NCBI RefSeq assembly: GCF_000315425.1 | Contig: NZ_JH992926.1 | Location: 394,505 to 458,504 of the forward strand | Source: Massilia timonae CCUG 45783 | GTDB taxonomy: Bacteria; Pseudomonadota; Gammaproteobacteria; Burkholderiales; Burkholderiaceae_D | DNA length: 64,000 nt | Reading direction: 5' to 3' | Part shown: positions 8,555-17,871 of the stretch, piece after piece | How the letters are laid out: each line of letters starts with the position of its first letter | How positions within the stretch are numbered: position 1 is the stretch's first letter | Notes under the pieces: model-generated | What the model saw: the letters and a program-made list of their open reading frames with translations, nothing else | Database searches by the model: none | Told to the model about the DNA's origin: nothing | Translations under genes and position numbers: made by a program

Positions 8555-10255
8555 ATGATTTCTCCACGTACCCTGGCAGGCCTGGCATCGTTGGCCGCAC
8601 TGGCGGCCTGCTCCACTCCGGGCGGCCAACCCGATGTCGACGCCATATCGCCACAGGCCGCCCTCTTCGAACGCTTCAGCTACGAAGGACGGTCGCAGGA
8701 AACGGCGACCCCTAGCGCCACCCAGTACCGCAACCCGATCCTGTCCGGCTACTACCCCGACCCTTCCGTGCTGCGCGTGGAAGACGACTTTTACCTGATC
8801 AACTCGTCGTTCACGAATTTCCCCGGCCTGCCGCTGTTCCACTCGCGCGACCTGAGCACCTGGACCCAGGTCGCCAACGTGATCACCCGCCCCTCGCAGG
8901 CGAATTTCCAGGGCCTGCGCTCGTCGCGCGGCATCTACGCCCCCGATATCTCGTACCACGAGGGCGTGTTCTATGTGGTCACCACCTGCGTCGATTGCGG
9001 CGGCAATATGGTCATGACGGCCACCAGGCCGGAAGGCCCCTGGTCCGAGCCGGTCAAGCTGGCCTTCGGCGGCATCGATCCTTCGCTGTTCTGGGATGCG
9101 GACGGCAAGGTCTACCTGGTCGGCAACGACGCGCCGGCCGGGAAGCCGCGCTACGACGGCCATCGCGCCATCTGGGTCCAGGAATTCGACCCGGCCGCAC
9201 TGGCGGTCAAGGGCGAGCGCACCCTGCTCGTCAACGGCGGCGTCGACATCGCGGCCGAGCCCAGCTGGATCGAAGGACCGCACATCTTCCGCCGCGGCGC
9301 CTACTACTACCTGATCGCGGCCGAGGGCGGCACCGGCGACAACCACTCCCAGGTGGTGTTCCGCTCGACCAGCGTGCGCGGCCCGTTCACGCCCTACGCG
9401 CACAATCCGATCCTCAGCCAGCGCAAACTCGATCCGGCGCGCCCGAATCCGGTGACCTCGGCCGGCCACGCCAAGTTCGTCCAGACCCCGGATGGGCAAT
9501 GGTGGGCAACCTTCCTGGCCACCCGCCCCTACCGCGACGGCATGTACAACATCGGACGCGAAACCTTCCTGCTGCCGGTCAGCTGGAAGGACGACTGGCC
9601 GCTCGTGCTCGCGGACGGCAAGGCGATTCCCTTCGTCGCCGCCCGGCCGGCGCTGCCGGCGCAAGCGCGGCCCGCCTTGCCGCTTTCCGGCGACTTCGCC
9701 TATGTCGACGAATTCGACGGCGCCCGCTTGTCCGACGCCTGGATCGGCGTGCGCACCCCGGCGGCGCCGTTCCACCGCCTGGAAGCGGGCCGCCTGGTGC
9801 TGGAGCCGCGCGGCCGGCTCGGCGACCTGGAAGCCACGCCGGCCTTCCTCGCGCGCCGCCAGCAGCATCACATCGCCACGGTCGCTACCCGCCTGCGCTT
9901 TCGTCCCGCCCGCGAAGGCGACCGCGCCGGACTGGTGGCCTACCAGAGCGACGCTTCGCACCTGTTCTACGGGGTGACGCGGATGGGCCAGCGCGACGTG
10001 CTGGCCCTGACCATGCGCGACAAGGGCGACGCCGACCGCCTGCTGGCCAGCGCATCCGTGGACGGCGACGCGATCGACCTCGAGATCCGCTTCGATGGCG
10101 GGCGCGCGGACTTCTTCTACAGCGCCGGTGGCGTGCGGCGCGTGCTGCGCGCCGGGGTCGATGCCAGCTTCCTGTCGACCAGCAGGGCCGGCGGATTCAC
10201 CGGCACGATCGTCGGCCCTTACGTCTGGCGCTCCGGCGCGACAGGTCCGGACTAG
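8555..10255 (+). CDS. GH43 beta-xylosidase/arabinofuranosidase lipoprotein
   Basis: 566 aa. Lipoprotein signal LASLAALAAC (lipobox Cys about residue 18), so anchored in the outer membrane or periplasm. The five-bladed GH43 domain spans about residues 55-380. The expected carboxylates are in YYPDPSVLR (base), GGIDPSLFWDADG (pKa modulator) and SWIEGPHIF (acid). The C-terminal 180 residues (FDGARLSDAWIGVRTP...) form the beta-sandwich common in xylosidase-type members of the family. Expected to release xylose or arabinose from xylan side chains or oligomers. Start ATG 8555 gives the signal sequence MISPRTLAG; AAGG lies 5 bp upstream. Confidence 0.9.
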   Translation: MISPRTLAGLASLAALAACSTPGGQPDVDAISPQAALFERFSYEGRSQETATPSATQYRNPILSGYYPDPSVLRVEDDFYLINSSFTNFPGLPLFHSRDLSTWTQVANVITRPSQANFQGLRSSRGIYAPDISYHEGVFYVVTTCVDCGGNMVMTATRPEGPWSEPVKLAFGGIDPSLFWDADGKVYLVGNDAPAGKPRYDGHRAIWVQEFDPAALAVKGERTLLVNGGVDIAAEPSWIEGPHIFRRGAYYYLIAAEGGTGDNHSQVVFRSTSVRGPFTPYAHNPILSQRKLDPARPNPVTSAGHAKFVQTPDGQWWATFLATRPYRDGMYNIGRETFLLPVSWKDDWPLVLADGKAIPFVAARPALPAQARPALPLSGDFAYVDEFDGARLSDAWIGVRTPAAPFHRLEAGRLVLEPRGRLGDLEATPAFLARRQQHHIATVATRLRFRPAREGDRAGLVAYQSDASHLFYGVTRMGQRDVLALTMRDKGDADRLLASASVDGDAIDLEIRFDGGRADFFYSAGGVRRVLRAGVDASFLSTSRAGGFTGTIVGPYVWRSGATGPD

Positions 10256-10299
10256 TCGTATTGACGGGCTGATCGAGTGTTAACATTTTTTGTTATACG

Positions 10300-10326
10300 C
10301 TACCATTTAAAGTTAAGCAATGGTAG
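10300..10326. promoter_or_regulatory. Inverted repeat upstream of GH2
   Basis: CTACCATT (10300-10307) and AATGGTAG (10319-10326) form an 8-bp inverted repeat with an 11-nt spacer, 50-75 bp before the GH2 start, in an AT-rich stretch. Position fits an operator. The CGCTACCA segment resembles half of the LacI-type xylose box known from Xanthomonas, but the other half does not fit. Confidence 0.4.
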
Positions 10327-10375
10327 GCTTATCGGATAACGTACCTCGAGCATAACAATATCGACAGGAGGAGAC

Positions 10376-13204
10376 TTGGAACGACATCCGCCAACATTCA
10401 TGGCAGGCAGCCGCGCGCCCCGCGCCCTTGACGCTGCCTTTGCCGCCTGCCTGCTGGCCGCGGCGCTCGGCACGACGCTGGCGACACCCCCGGCCGCCGC
10501 CCAGCCGGCCACGCAGGTCGCGCCATCCGAGGGACGCCAGCGCATCGACTTCAACGACGGCTGGCGCTTCACCCTGGGCGACCCGGGCGGCGACTCGGCG
10601 CCCTACCTGTATGACGTGCGCCCCGAGGTCAAGAAGTCGGCCGACGGCAAGGACGCCGACGCCAGGCCCGATCAGGCGGTCCGGGTCGAGCGCGGCGGCG
10701 TGGCCCTGCTCAAGCCATGGATACTCCCGAGCGGCAATGCCTTCATCAAGGATCCGGCGCGCCGCCATGCGCGGCCGGCGCTTGACCCGGCCGTCGAAGC
10801 GCCGTACGCGCGCCTGGGCTTCGACGACAGCGCCTGGGCCAGGGTGCGCCTGCCGCACGACTGGGCGATCGCCGGCCCCTTCCTCGAAACCGGGCCATAT
10901 GGCGGCATGGGCCGCCTCAAGACCTGGGGGCCGGCGTGGTATCGCAAGACGCTCGAGCTGAGCGCGGCCGACCGCGGCAAGCAGATCTTCCTCGACGTCG
11001 ACGGCGCGATGGCCTATGCCAGCGTCTGGGTCAATGGCCGGCTGGCCGGCGGCTGGCCCTATGGCTACAACTCGTTCCGCATCGACCTGACTCCGTACCT
11101 GACGCCGGGCGCCAGCAACCAGGTCGCGATCCGCCTCGACAACACGCCCGAATCGGCGCGCTGGTATCCCGGCGCGGGCCTGTACCGCAACGTCTGGATC
11201 ACCAAGACGGCGCCGCTGCACGTCGGCCAGTGGGGCGTGCAGGTCACCACGCCGCGCGTGTCGAAGCAATCCGCCCAGGTGGCCTGGCGCGTCACCCTCG
11301 ACAACAAGGGCGCCGCGCCGGTCAAGGCGGAGGTCATCACCGAACTGCTGGAGCTCGACCCCCAGGGCAGGCCCACCGGCCAGCCGGTGGCGCGCGTGAC
11401 GTCTCCCGCGTCGACTGTCATGCCGGGCGCCAGCGCCAGCGTGGACGGCACGGCGACCCTGGCCAGGCCGCGCCTGTGGGGGCCGCCGCCGACCCAGCAG
11501 CCCAACCGCTACCTGGCGGTGACCACGGTGCGCCAGGATGGCCGGGTGGTCGACCGCGTCGAGACGCCGTTCGGCATCCGCACGCTGCGCTTCGACGGCA
11601 AGGAGGGCGTGTTCGTCAACGGCGAAAAGATCGTGCTGCGCGGCGTGAACAACCACCACGACCTCGGCGCGCTCGGCGCCGCCTTCAACGTGCGCGCGGC
11701 CGAACGCCAGCTCGAACTGCTGCGCGAGATGGGCGCCAACGCCGTGCGCATGGCCCATAATCCTCCCGACCCGCAACTGCTCGAACTGACCGACCGCATG
11801 GGCATCCTGGTGGTGGACGAGGTGTTCGACTCGTGGCAGCGCAAGAAGACGCCGCTCGACTTCCACCTGATCTTCGACGACTGGCACGAGCAGGACCTGC
11901 GCGCGATGATCCGGCGCGACCGCAACCACCCGTCGATCATCATGTGGAGCATCGGGAACGAGGTCGGCGAGCAGTACACCGACCACGAGGGCGCGGCGCT
12001 CGCGCGTCGCCTGCATACGATCTCGCGCGACGAAGACCCGAGCCGCCCCACCGCCTTGTCCATGAACTACGCCAAGCCGCACATGCCGCTGCCGGCGGAG
12101 GTGGACATCATCAGCCTGAACTACCAGGGCGAAGGCATCCGCCAGGATCCGGAGTTCGAGGGCACCGACCGCATCCGCACCCCACCGCAGTATCCGGGCT
12201 TTCACCAGGCGTTCCCGGACAAGGTGATCCTCACCAGCGAATCGGCGTCGGCGTTCAGCAGTCGCGGCGTGTATTTCTTCCCCGTCCATCCAACCGACAG
12301 CTCGATCGTGCGCGATGGCCGCGGCGGCGACTCTAAGCTGCAGCAGGTGAGCTCCTATGAGCTGTACGCGGTCGATTTCGGCTCGTCGGCCGACAAGGTG
12401 TTCGCCTCGCTCGACCGCCATCCCTACGTTGCCGGCGAATTCGTCTGGACCGGCTTCGACTACCTGGGCGAACCGACCCCGTACTACGGCGCGCGCAGTT
12501 CCTATACCGGCATCCTGGACCTGGCCGGCTTCAAGAAGGACCGCTTCTGGCTGTACCAGTCGCGCTGGCGTCCGAACCTCAAAATGGCCCACATCCTGCC
12601 GCACTGGACCTGGCCGGAGCGGGTCGGCCAGGTGACGCCGGTGCACGTGTTCACCTCGGGCGACGAGGCCGAGCTGTTCGTCAACGACAAGTCGCAGGGC
12701 CGCAAGAAGAAGGCGCCGTTCACCTACCGCCTGCGCTGGGACGAGGTCAGGTACGAGCCGGGCGAGGTGCGCGTGGTGAGCTACAAGGCCGGCCAGGAAT
12801 GGGCGCGCGCGAGCGTGAAAACGGCGGGCGCAGCGGCTGCACTGCAGGCCGGCGCCGATCGCACCACGATCGCCGGCGATGGACGCGACCTGGCGTTCGT
12901 CACCGTGCGCATCGCCGACAAGGCCGGCGTCGATGTGCCGCGCAGCATGCAGCGGGTGCGCTTCACGGTCGAGGGCCCGGGCGAACTGGTGGCCACCGAC
13001 AACGGCGACCCGACCAGCTTCGAACCGTTCCCGTCGGCGGAGCGCGCCGCCTTCAACGGGCTGGTGCTCGGCATCGTGCGCGCCAGGCCGGGCGCCAGCG
13101 GCCCGATCACGGTGCGGGTGACCGCCGAGGGGCTGGCGCCGGCGTCGGTGACGCTGCAGGCACAGCCGGCGAACGGCCCGACCCAGGCGCACCGACGGCC
13201 GTGA
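10376..13204 (+). CDS. GH2 beta-galactosidase-like glycosidase, secreted
   Basis: 942 aa. Signal peptide with hydrophobic core AAFAACLLAAALGTTLA, cleaved near AAAQPA. GH2 sugar-binding domain (about 150-270), Ig-like domain, then TIM barrel. Acid/base E529 in MWSIGNEVGE and nucleophile E622 in ILTSESAS are present. The C-terminal part holds the two Ig-like domains (DUF4982-type, then VTVRIADKAGVDVPR) of long beta-galactosidases. The start is TTG 10376, chosen because AGGAGG (10366-10371) fits it and is too far from the next ATG at 10400. Adjacent to GH43; likely acts on galactosylated hemicellulose fragments, substrate not proven. Confidence 0.88.
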   Translation: MERHPPTFMAGSRAPRALDAAFAACLLAAALGTTLATPPAAAQPATQVAPSEGRQRIDFNDGWRFTLGDPGGDSAPYLYDVRPEVKKSADGKDADARPDQAVRVERGGVALLKPWILPSGNAFIKDPARRHARPALDPAVEAPYARLGFDDSAWARVRLPHDWAIAGPFLETGPYGGMGRLKTWGPAWYRKTLELSAADRGKQIFLDVDGAMAYASVWVNGRLAGGWPYGYNSFRIDLTPYLTPGASNQVAIRLDNTPESARWYPGAGLYRNVWITKTAPLHVGQWGVQVTTPRVSKQSAQVAWRVTLDNKGAAPVKAEVITELLELDPQGRPTGQPVARVTSPASTVMPGASASVDGTATLARPRLWGPPPTQQPNRYLAVTTVRQDGRVVDRVETPFGIRTLRFDGKEGVFVNGEKIVLRGVNNHHDLGALGAAFNVRAAERQLELLREMGANAVRMAHNPPDPQLLELTDRMGILVVDEVFDSWQRKKTPLDFHLIFDDWHEQDLRAMIRRDRNHPSIIMWSIGNEVGEQYTDHEGAALARRLHTISRDEDPSRPTALSMNYAKPHMPLPAEVDIISLNYQGEGIRQDPEFEGTDRIRTPPQYPGFHQAFPDKVILTSESASAFSSRGVYFFPVHPTDSSIVRDGRGGDSKLQQVSSYELYAVDFGSSADKVFASLDRHPYVAGEFVWTGFDYLGEPTPYYGARSSYTGILDLAGFKKDRFWLYQSRWRPNLKMAHILPHWTWPERVGQVTPVHVFTSGDEAELFVNDKSQGRKKKAPFTYRLRWDEVRYEPGEVRVVSYKAGQEWARASVKTAGAAAALQAGADRTTIAGDGRDLAFVTVRIADKAGVDVPRSMQRVRFTVEGPGELVATDNGDPTSFEPFPSAERAAFNGLVLGIVRARPGASGPITVRVTAEGLAPASVTLQAQPANGPTQAHRRP

Positions 13205-13274
13205 TCACCCTGCAAGCGCGGCCTCCCGCCAACCGCAACGCATGCAGTTGCAGTCAGCGCTGCACGCCGATGAC

Positions 13275-13868
13275 TCAAGCCGTGGCGCGGGTGCGTTTGC
13301 GAAACTCGGCCGCCTTGTGCCGGTTGCCGCACAGCGCCATGCTGCACCAGCGCCGGCGGTGCGACTTGGTGCGGTCATAGAACCACAGCACGCAATCGGG
13401 ATGCTCGCACTGGCGCACATACTCGAACTGTCCGGTGGCCAGCAGCTGCGCCACCGACTCGGCCACCTGGCCCAGCGCCTGCCGCGGCGACGGCGCGGGT
13501 AGCCGGCGCGCGAGCCGGGGGCCGTCCTCGCCCCACTCCAGCACCGGCGCCGACTGCATCGCCGCCAGGTAACGATTGATCCGATCCGGACTGCCCCGCT
13601 CTCCCTCCTTGCGCCGCTCGACGAGTTCGCGTGCGATCGACCTCAACTCCCTGGCGTCCCGTAACAGCCCATCCCTGGCCGCCTGGTCGCCCGCTTCGCC
13701 CGCATCGATGCCGCAGCGCCCCAGCCAGCGCGCTACATCATCCCAACTGCCCCAGAAATCGACGTACTGCCCGCCCTTGCCGGCTTCGGTATTGAGCAGA
13801 TCGAGCGCCGGGTGATCGGCGATGAGCAGCGGTTCGCTCAAGGCCGCCTCTTGTGTGTTGTCAGCCAT
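13275..13868 (-). CDS. CGNR zinc-finger (ABATE) regulator
   Basis: 197 aa. N-terminal ABATE domain (ADHPALDLLNTEAG... WDDVARWLGRCG). C-terminal CGNR zinc finger: CEHPDCVLWFYDRTKSHRRR, then WCSMALCGNRHKAAEFRKR, with four cysteines as ligands. Members are putative stress-linked DNA-binding regulators. Transcribed away from the alpha/beta hydrolase with TAACCAT-type repeats between them, which argues that it controls the divergent pair. Confidence 0.9.
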   Translation of the reverse strand: MADNTQEAALSEPLLIADHPALDLLNTEAGKGGQYVDFWGSWDDVARWLGRCGIDAGEAGDQAARDGLLRDARELRSIARELVERRKEGERGSPDRINRYLAAMQSAPVLEWGEDGPRLARRLPAPSPRQALGQVAESVAQLLATGQFEYVRQCEHPDCVLWFYDRTKSHRRRWCSMALCGNRHKAAEFRKRTRATA

Positions 13869-13884
13869 GGTCTTCCTTTTGCAA

Positions 13885-13973
13885 TAACCATCAACATTAT
13901 ACTTGAATGGTTACTTAAAGCATGCCATACTGGATTCATAACCCCTTAAATCCATCGTTGATGGTTACTTAAA
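13885..13973. promoter_or_regulatory. Repeated TAACCAT/ATGGTTA operator, divergent promoter
   Basis: Between the CGNR regulator and the hydrolase, TAACCATCAA (13885-13894) has its exact reverse complement TTGATGGTTA at 13958-13967. A third ATGGTTACTTAAA copy at 13907-13919 matches 13961-13973 over 13 bp. Three copies of one 7-bp core in 90 bp between a regulator and its divergent neighbour look like the regulator's binding sites. Confidence 0.6.
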
Positions 13974-14000
13974 TAACCCACCTCATACAGGGAGCTCGTC

Positions 14001-14939
14001 ATGAAAAGCATATTGAATCCACTCTTGATGGCAGCCGCAATCGGCAGCGCCGGCGCTGCCCCGGCTGCGGAACAGGCGCCCGTCGTGCGCTACGACACGA
14101 TCCAGGCCGGGGGCGCCGACGTGTTCTACCGCGAAGCCGGCCCGAAAGACGCGCCCGCCGTCTTGCTGCTGCACGGCTTCGGCGCCTCGTCGCACATGTT
14201 CCGCGAACTGATCCCGCAGCTGGCCACCGGCTACCATGTGGTCGCCCCCGATCTCCCCGGCTTCGGACTGACGAACACCGGCAAGTCCTTCAGGTACACC
14301 TTCGACAACCTGGCCGACGTGATCGACGCCTTCACCACCGCCAAGGGCCTGCAGCGCTATGCGATCTATGTGTTCGACTACGGCGCGCCGGTCGGCTGGC
14401 GCCTGGCGGTGCGCCATCCCGAAAAGATCACGGCCATCGTGAGCCAGAACGGCAATGCCTACGAAGAAGGCCTGAGCCCGGGCTGGGCCCCGATGCGGGC
14501 CGCCTGGGCCGATCCGACGCCCGCGAATCGCGAGGCGTTGCGCAAGTTCAATACGCTCGACATGCTCAAATGGCAGTACGTGGAGGGAGTGAAGGACACG
14601 TCAGGGGTGGCGCCCGACGGCTATCTGCTGGCCCATGAGGCGATCGAGCGCATCGGCGTGGATCCGCAGATGGACCTGCTGGTCGACTACGGCACGAACA
14701 TCAAGCAATACGCGCAGCTGCACGAATTCTTCCGTCGCCATCAGCCGCCGACCCTGGCCATCTGGGGCAAGAACGATCCCTTCTTCCTGCCGCCCGGCGC
14801 CGAAGCCTTCCAGCGCGACAATCCGAAGGCCGAGGTGCGTTTCCTGGACACCGGCCACTTCGCGATCGAGACCCACGGCGCCGAGATCGCGGGCGCGATG
14901 CGCGACTTCCTGGACCGCCACCTGGGCGGGCGCCGGTAG
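14001..14939 (+). CDS. Alpha/beta hydrolase, haloalkane dehalogenase/epoxide hydrolase-like
   Basis: 312 aa with signal peptide (AAAIGSAGAAPAAE). Alpha/beta-hydrolase fold: oxyanion motif LLHGFGASS (residues 57-65), nucleophile elbow VFDYGAPVG with Asp126 in place of Ser, acid D in WGKNDPFF, and histidine in LDTGHFAIET. The Asp nucleophile places it with haloalkane dehalogenases and epoxide hydrolases. Substrate unknown. Periplasmic location is unusual for these families. Probably induced through the CGNR regulator encoded divergently. A start at 14001 fits the signal peptide, with GGGAGC upstream. Confidence 0.87.
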   Translation: MKSILNPLLMAAAIGSAGAAPAAEQAPVVRYDTIQAGGADVFYREAGPKDAPAVLLLHGFGASSHMFRELIPQLATGYHVVAPDLPGFGLTNTGKSFRYTFDNLADVIDAFTTAKGLQRYAIYVFDYGAPVGWRLAVRHPEKITAIVSQNGNAYEEGLSPGWAPMRAAWADPTPANREALRKFNTLDMLKWQYVEGVKDTSGVAPDGYLLAHEAIERIGVDPQMDLLVDYGTNIKQYAQLHEFFRRHQPPTLAIWGKNDPFFLPPGAEAFQRDNPKAEVRFLDTGHFAIETHGAEIAGAMRDFLDRHLGGRR

Positions 14940-15091
14940 ACCAACGCGCCGGCCGGCCCTGGCCGCTACTGCGCCGCAGCGCCGCAGCCGGCCAGCGCCT
15001 TCAGCTGCTGCGCGCGCATGAAGCTGCAACAGGTCACGATCTCGCGCACCGGCGCGATCGCCAGCTGGATGGATTCCCCGATATCGCTGAG

Positions 15092-16723
15092 TTAGGCAGC
15101 CCGCTGCCCGAGCCGGGCCAGGGCCGGACGTGCGCCGCGGCCGGCCGCGATCCGCATGCCGTCGCCCAGCAGGCGGGCTGCCCAGCCGAAGACCGTGTTC
15201 TGGCTCACCACGCCGCGCATGGCGCGCATGCGGGTCATCTGTTCCTGGGGCGACATGTCCAGCGCGTGTCCGATGGCGCGGGCGATGCCGGCGATGTCGC
15301 GCGGTTCGACCAGCAAGGCCTGTTCCAGTTCGGCCGCGGCCCCGGCCTGGCGGCTGAGCACCAGCGCGCCGCGCAAGTCATTGCGCGCCGCCACGAACTC
15401 CTTGGCGACCAGGTTCATCCCGTCGTGCAGGCTCGTCACCAGGCACACGTCGCTGGCGCGGTAGCAGTCGCTGACGGTGGCCGCATTGGCGCTGGCGGCA
15501 TGCAGCACCACCGGCCGCCAGGCGCCATGAACGGCATGATTACTGAAGCGGGCATTGATCCTGTCGGTCAGCGCCTTCACCTGGCGCGCGATCTCCTGGT
15601 AGGCGGGCAAGGCGCCGCGGCATGGCGCGCCGATCTGCAGCAAGGTCACCTGGCCCAGCAGTTCCGGGCGCGCCTCCAGCAGCAGTTCGAAGGCCTGCAG
15701 CCGCTCGGGAATGCCCTTGGTGTAATCCATGCGGTCGACGCCGACCAGCAGGCGCACCCCCGGCGCGATGCCGAAGCGGCGCCGGACCTCGTCGCCCAGG
15801 CCGGGGGCGGGCAGCTCCTGGCGGCCGGGCCAGGCGATCGAGATCGGATAGGCGTCGACGTGGGCGGCGCCAATATCCTGTGCGCAGGCGGCGCGCGCCA
15901 GCTGGAAGTTGGCCAGGTCGGCCGGGGTCTGCAGGCCGACCACGGTGCTGGCCAGCAAGCCCGCCATCACCTGTTCGCGCCATGGCAGGCGCGCCAGGCG
16001 CTGCGGCGCCGGGAACGGAATATGCCAGAACAGCACGATGACCGCCTCCGGCAGGCGCTCGCGCACCATCTGCGGCACCAGCGCCAGGTGATAATCCTGG
16101 ACCAGCACCACCGGACGCGCGCTCGCGGCTTCGGCCACCACGGCCTCGGCGAAGCGGCGGTTGACCCGCACGTAATGCTCCCAATCGGCGGCGCGGAAGG
16201 TCGGCTCGACGTCGGTGCGGTGGCATAGCGGCCACAGGCCTTCGTTGGACAGGCCGTCGTAGTAGCCGGCGACTTCGTCCTCGTCCAGCCACAGGCGGCG
16301 CAGACGGTAGGGCGCGTCCAGGTATAGCTTGCGCACATGGTCGCGCTCGTCGCAGGTGGCGCGGTCGGCGTCGCCGCTACCGTGGGCGATCCAGCAGCCG
16401 CCCTCCTTGGCCAGCACGGCTTCGAGCGCCGTGACCAGGCCGCCGGCGGGACGCTGGGCCGCGATGCCGTCTGGCGTATGGGAATGGATGCATGGCGCCC
16501 GGTTCGAGACGACGATCAGGTCGTCGCCACAGCCCAGCTGCTCGAGCAGGCGCGCCAGGTCGGCGCTGTCGCGCACGTCGTCCGGCGCGAGGAGGCCGGC
16601 CGGCGGTTGATGGTTGCGGCCGTGGCGGCCATCGCCGGGCAGCTGCTCCGGAAGATGGGTCGGTAGATGCGCTGGATTGCCGCGCACCCGCGTGGTGGGG
16701 TGGGTTTGGTATCTCGCTGTCAT
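15092..16723 (-). CDS. otsA: Trehalose-6-phosphate synthase
   Basis: 543 aa GT20 enzyme, making trehalose 6-phosphate from UDP-glucose and glucose 6-phosphate in the cytoplasm for osmotic or desiccation protection. Seen: LIVVSNRAP with the RPAGGL loop, VLVQDYHLALVPQMVR, FWHIPFPAP, VGVDRMDYTKGIPERL, and TSLHDGMNLVAKEFVA. The first 60 residues are a non-conserved, basic/proline-rich extension, so the true start may be internal. No otsB phosphatase gene is next to it. Usually about 460-480 aa. Confidence 0.93.
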   Translation of the reverse strand: MTARYQTHPTTRVRGNPAHLPTHLPEQLPGDGRHGRNHQPPAGLLAPDDVRDSADLARLLEQLGCGDDLIVVSNRAPCIHSHTPDGIAAQRPAGGLVTALEAVLAKEGGCWIAHGSGDADRATCDERDHVRKLYLDAPYRLRRLWLDEDEVAGYYDGLSNEGLWPLCHRTDVEPTFRAADWEHYVRVNRRFAEAVVAEAASARPVVLVQDYHLALVPQMVRERLPEAVIVLFWHIPFPAPQRLARLPWREQVMAGLLASTVVGLQTPADLANFQLARAACAQDIGAAHVDAYPISIAWPGRQELPAPGLGDEVRRRFGIAPGVRLLVGVDRMDYTKGIPERLQAFELLLEARPELLGQVTLLQIGAPCRGALPAYQEIARQVKALTDRINARFSNHAVHGAWRPVVLHAASANAATVSDCYRASDVCLVTSLHDGMNLVAKEFVAARNDLRGALVLSRQAGAAAELEQALLVEPRDIAGIARAIGHALDMSPQEQMTRMRAMRGVVSQNTVFGWAARLLGDGMRIAAGRGARPALARLGQRAA

Positions 16724-16815
16724 GCAAACAGCTTAATATGTTAACGCTCAAACCCACCGTGCGCCAGCGTACTCAAACTGACAATTTACCTAGAAGCAAC
16801 TTAGAGTCGGAAAAT

Positions 16816-17745
16816 TCAGACCGGAATGTAATGGTCCAGCAGCAGCGCCGCGAACAGCAGCGCCAGGTACATGATCGACCAGGCAAAGGATTTGCGGGCG
16901 ATCCGGTCGCTGTAGCGCTTGTGGACCAGCCAGCCGTAGCGCAGGAACACGGCGTTCAGCGCACAGGCGGCCACCAGGTAGACCACGCCGCTCATCCCCA
17001 CCGCCCATGGCAGCGCGGCGCCGGCCGCCAGCGCCAGGCTGTAGCGCCACACCTGCAGGCCGGTGTGCGCCATGCCGTGCGTGACCGGCAGCATCGGCAG
17101 GCCGGAGCGCGCGTACTCGTCGCGGCGGTACATCGCCAGCGCCCAGAAGTGCGGCGGCGTCCACAAGAAAATGATCAGGACCAGCAGCCAGGCTTCCAGC
17201 GGCACCGTATTGGCGACCGCGGCCCAGCCCAGCGCCGGCGGCATCGCGCCCGCGAAGCCGCCGATCACGATGTTTTGCGGGGTGTTCGGCTTGAGCAGCA
17301 GCGTGTAGATGAAGGCGTAGCCGACGAAAGTCGCCAGGGTCAGCCACATCGTCAACGGATTGACCCGGGTATACAGCAGCGCGGCGCCGGCGCCGCCCAG
17401 CAGCAGCGAGAAGACGACAGTGTGCAGCGGGCTCAGGCTGCCGCTGGCGGTCGCGCGGCGGGCGGTGCGCGCCATGCGGGCGTCGATCCGCGCTTCGAGC
17501 AGGCAGTTGACTGCGAAAGCAGCGCCGGCCAGCAGCCAGATGCCGGCGCCGCTGAACAGCAGCACGCTCCAGCCGGGGAATCCCTCGCTGGCCAGCAGGC
17601 TGCCGATGACGGCGCAGAACACGGTCAGCATCGTGACGCGCGGCTTGGTCAGCGCCCAGTACTGCGAACAATGGCGGGCCAGGCCGGCAGCGGCGCGGTC
17701 GCCCAGTTCCGCCGTTTCTACATCTACAACTTTAACGTTCGACAT
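16816..17745 (-). CDS. ctaB: Protoheme IX farnesyltransferase (haem O synthase)
   Basis: 309 aa UbiA-superfamily membrane enzyme adding a farnesyl group to haem B to make haem O for terminal oxidases. About eight to nine transmembrane helices. Prenyl-binding Asp motifs are NCLLEARIDARMARTARR and the loop with FLWTPPHFWALAMYRRDEYARSG. LTKPRVTMLTVFCAVIG is the family N-terminal signature. The start at 17745 matches family length; a longer frame upstream is not conserved. Lies downstream of the Sco/PCuAC copper genes, fitting cytochrome oxidase assembly. Confidence 0.94.
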   Translation of the reverse strand: MSNVKVVDVETAELGDRAAAGLARHCSQYWALTKPRVTMLTVFCAVIGSLLASEGFPGWSVLLFSGAGIWLLAGAAFAVNCLLEARIDARMARTARRATASGSLSPLHTVVFSLLLGGAGAALLYTRVNPLTMWLTLATFVGYAFIYTLLLKPNTPQNIVIGGFAGAMPPALGWAAVANTVPLEAWLLVLIIFLWTPPHFWALAMYRRDEYARSGLPMLPVTHGMAHTGLQVWRYSLALAAGAALPWAVGMSGVVYLVAACALNAVFLRYGWLVHKRYSDRIARKSFAWSIMYLALLFAALLLDHYIPV

Positions 17746-17871
17746 GATCGCTCGACCGCGGTGCGACAATGGCGGTCCTTTACCCAAAACCCGACATCCT
17801 AGAGGAAATCGCGGCGCAGACAAACGGGCAAAATGTCTCAGTTGCCGTACATGCCATGCAATTCAGGCCGG

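Noticed and set aside
10290..10305. Xanthomonas-type xylose box before GH2
   Set aside because: Only the right half (GCTACCA) fits; the left half is shifted by one base.
10313..13192. Long minus-strand open frame opposite GH2
   Set aside because: Shadow of a strongly supported GH2 gene; no recognisable motif or ribosome site.
14940..15091. Open frame continuing 40 codons past the otsA stop (ending AGCGAAAQ)
   Set aside because: No start, no ribosome site and no family match; probably chance in GC-rich DNA, though a gene remnant cannot be excluded.
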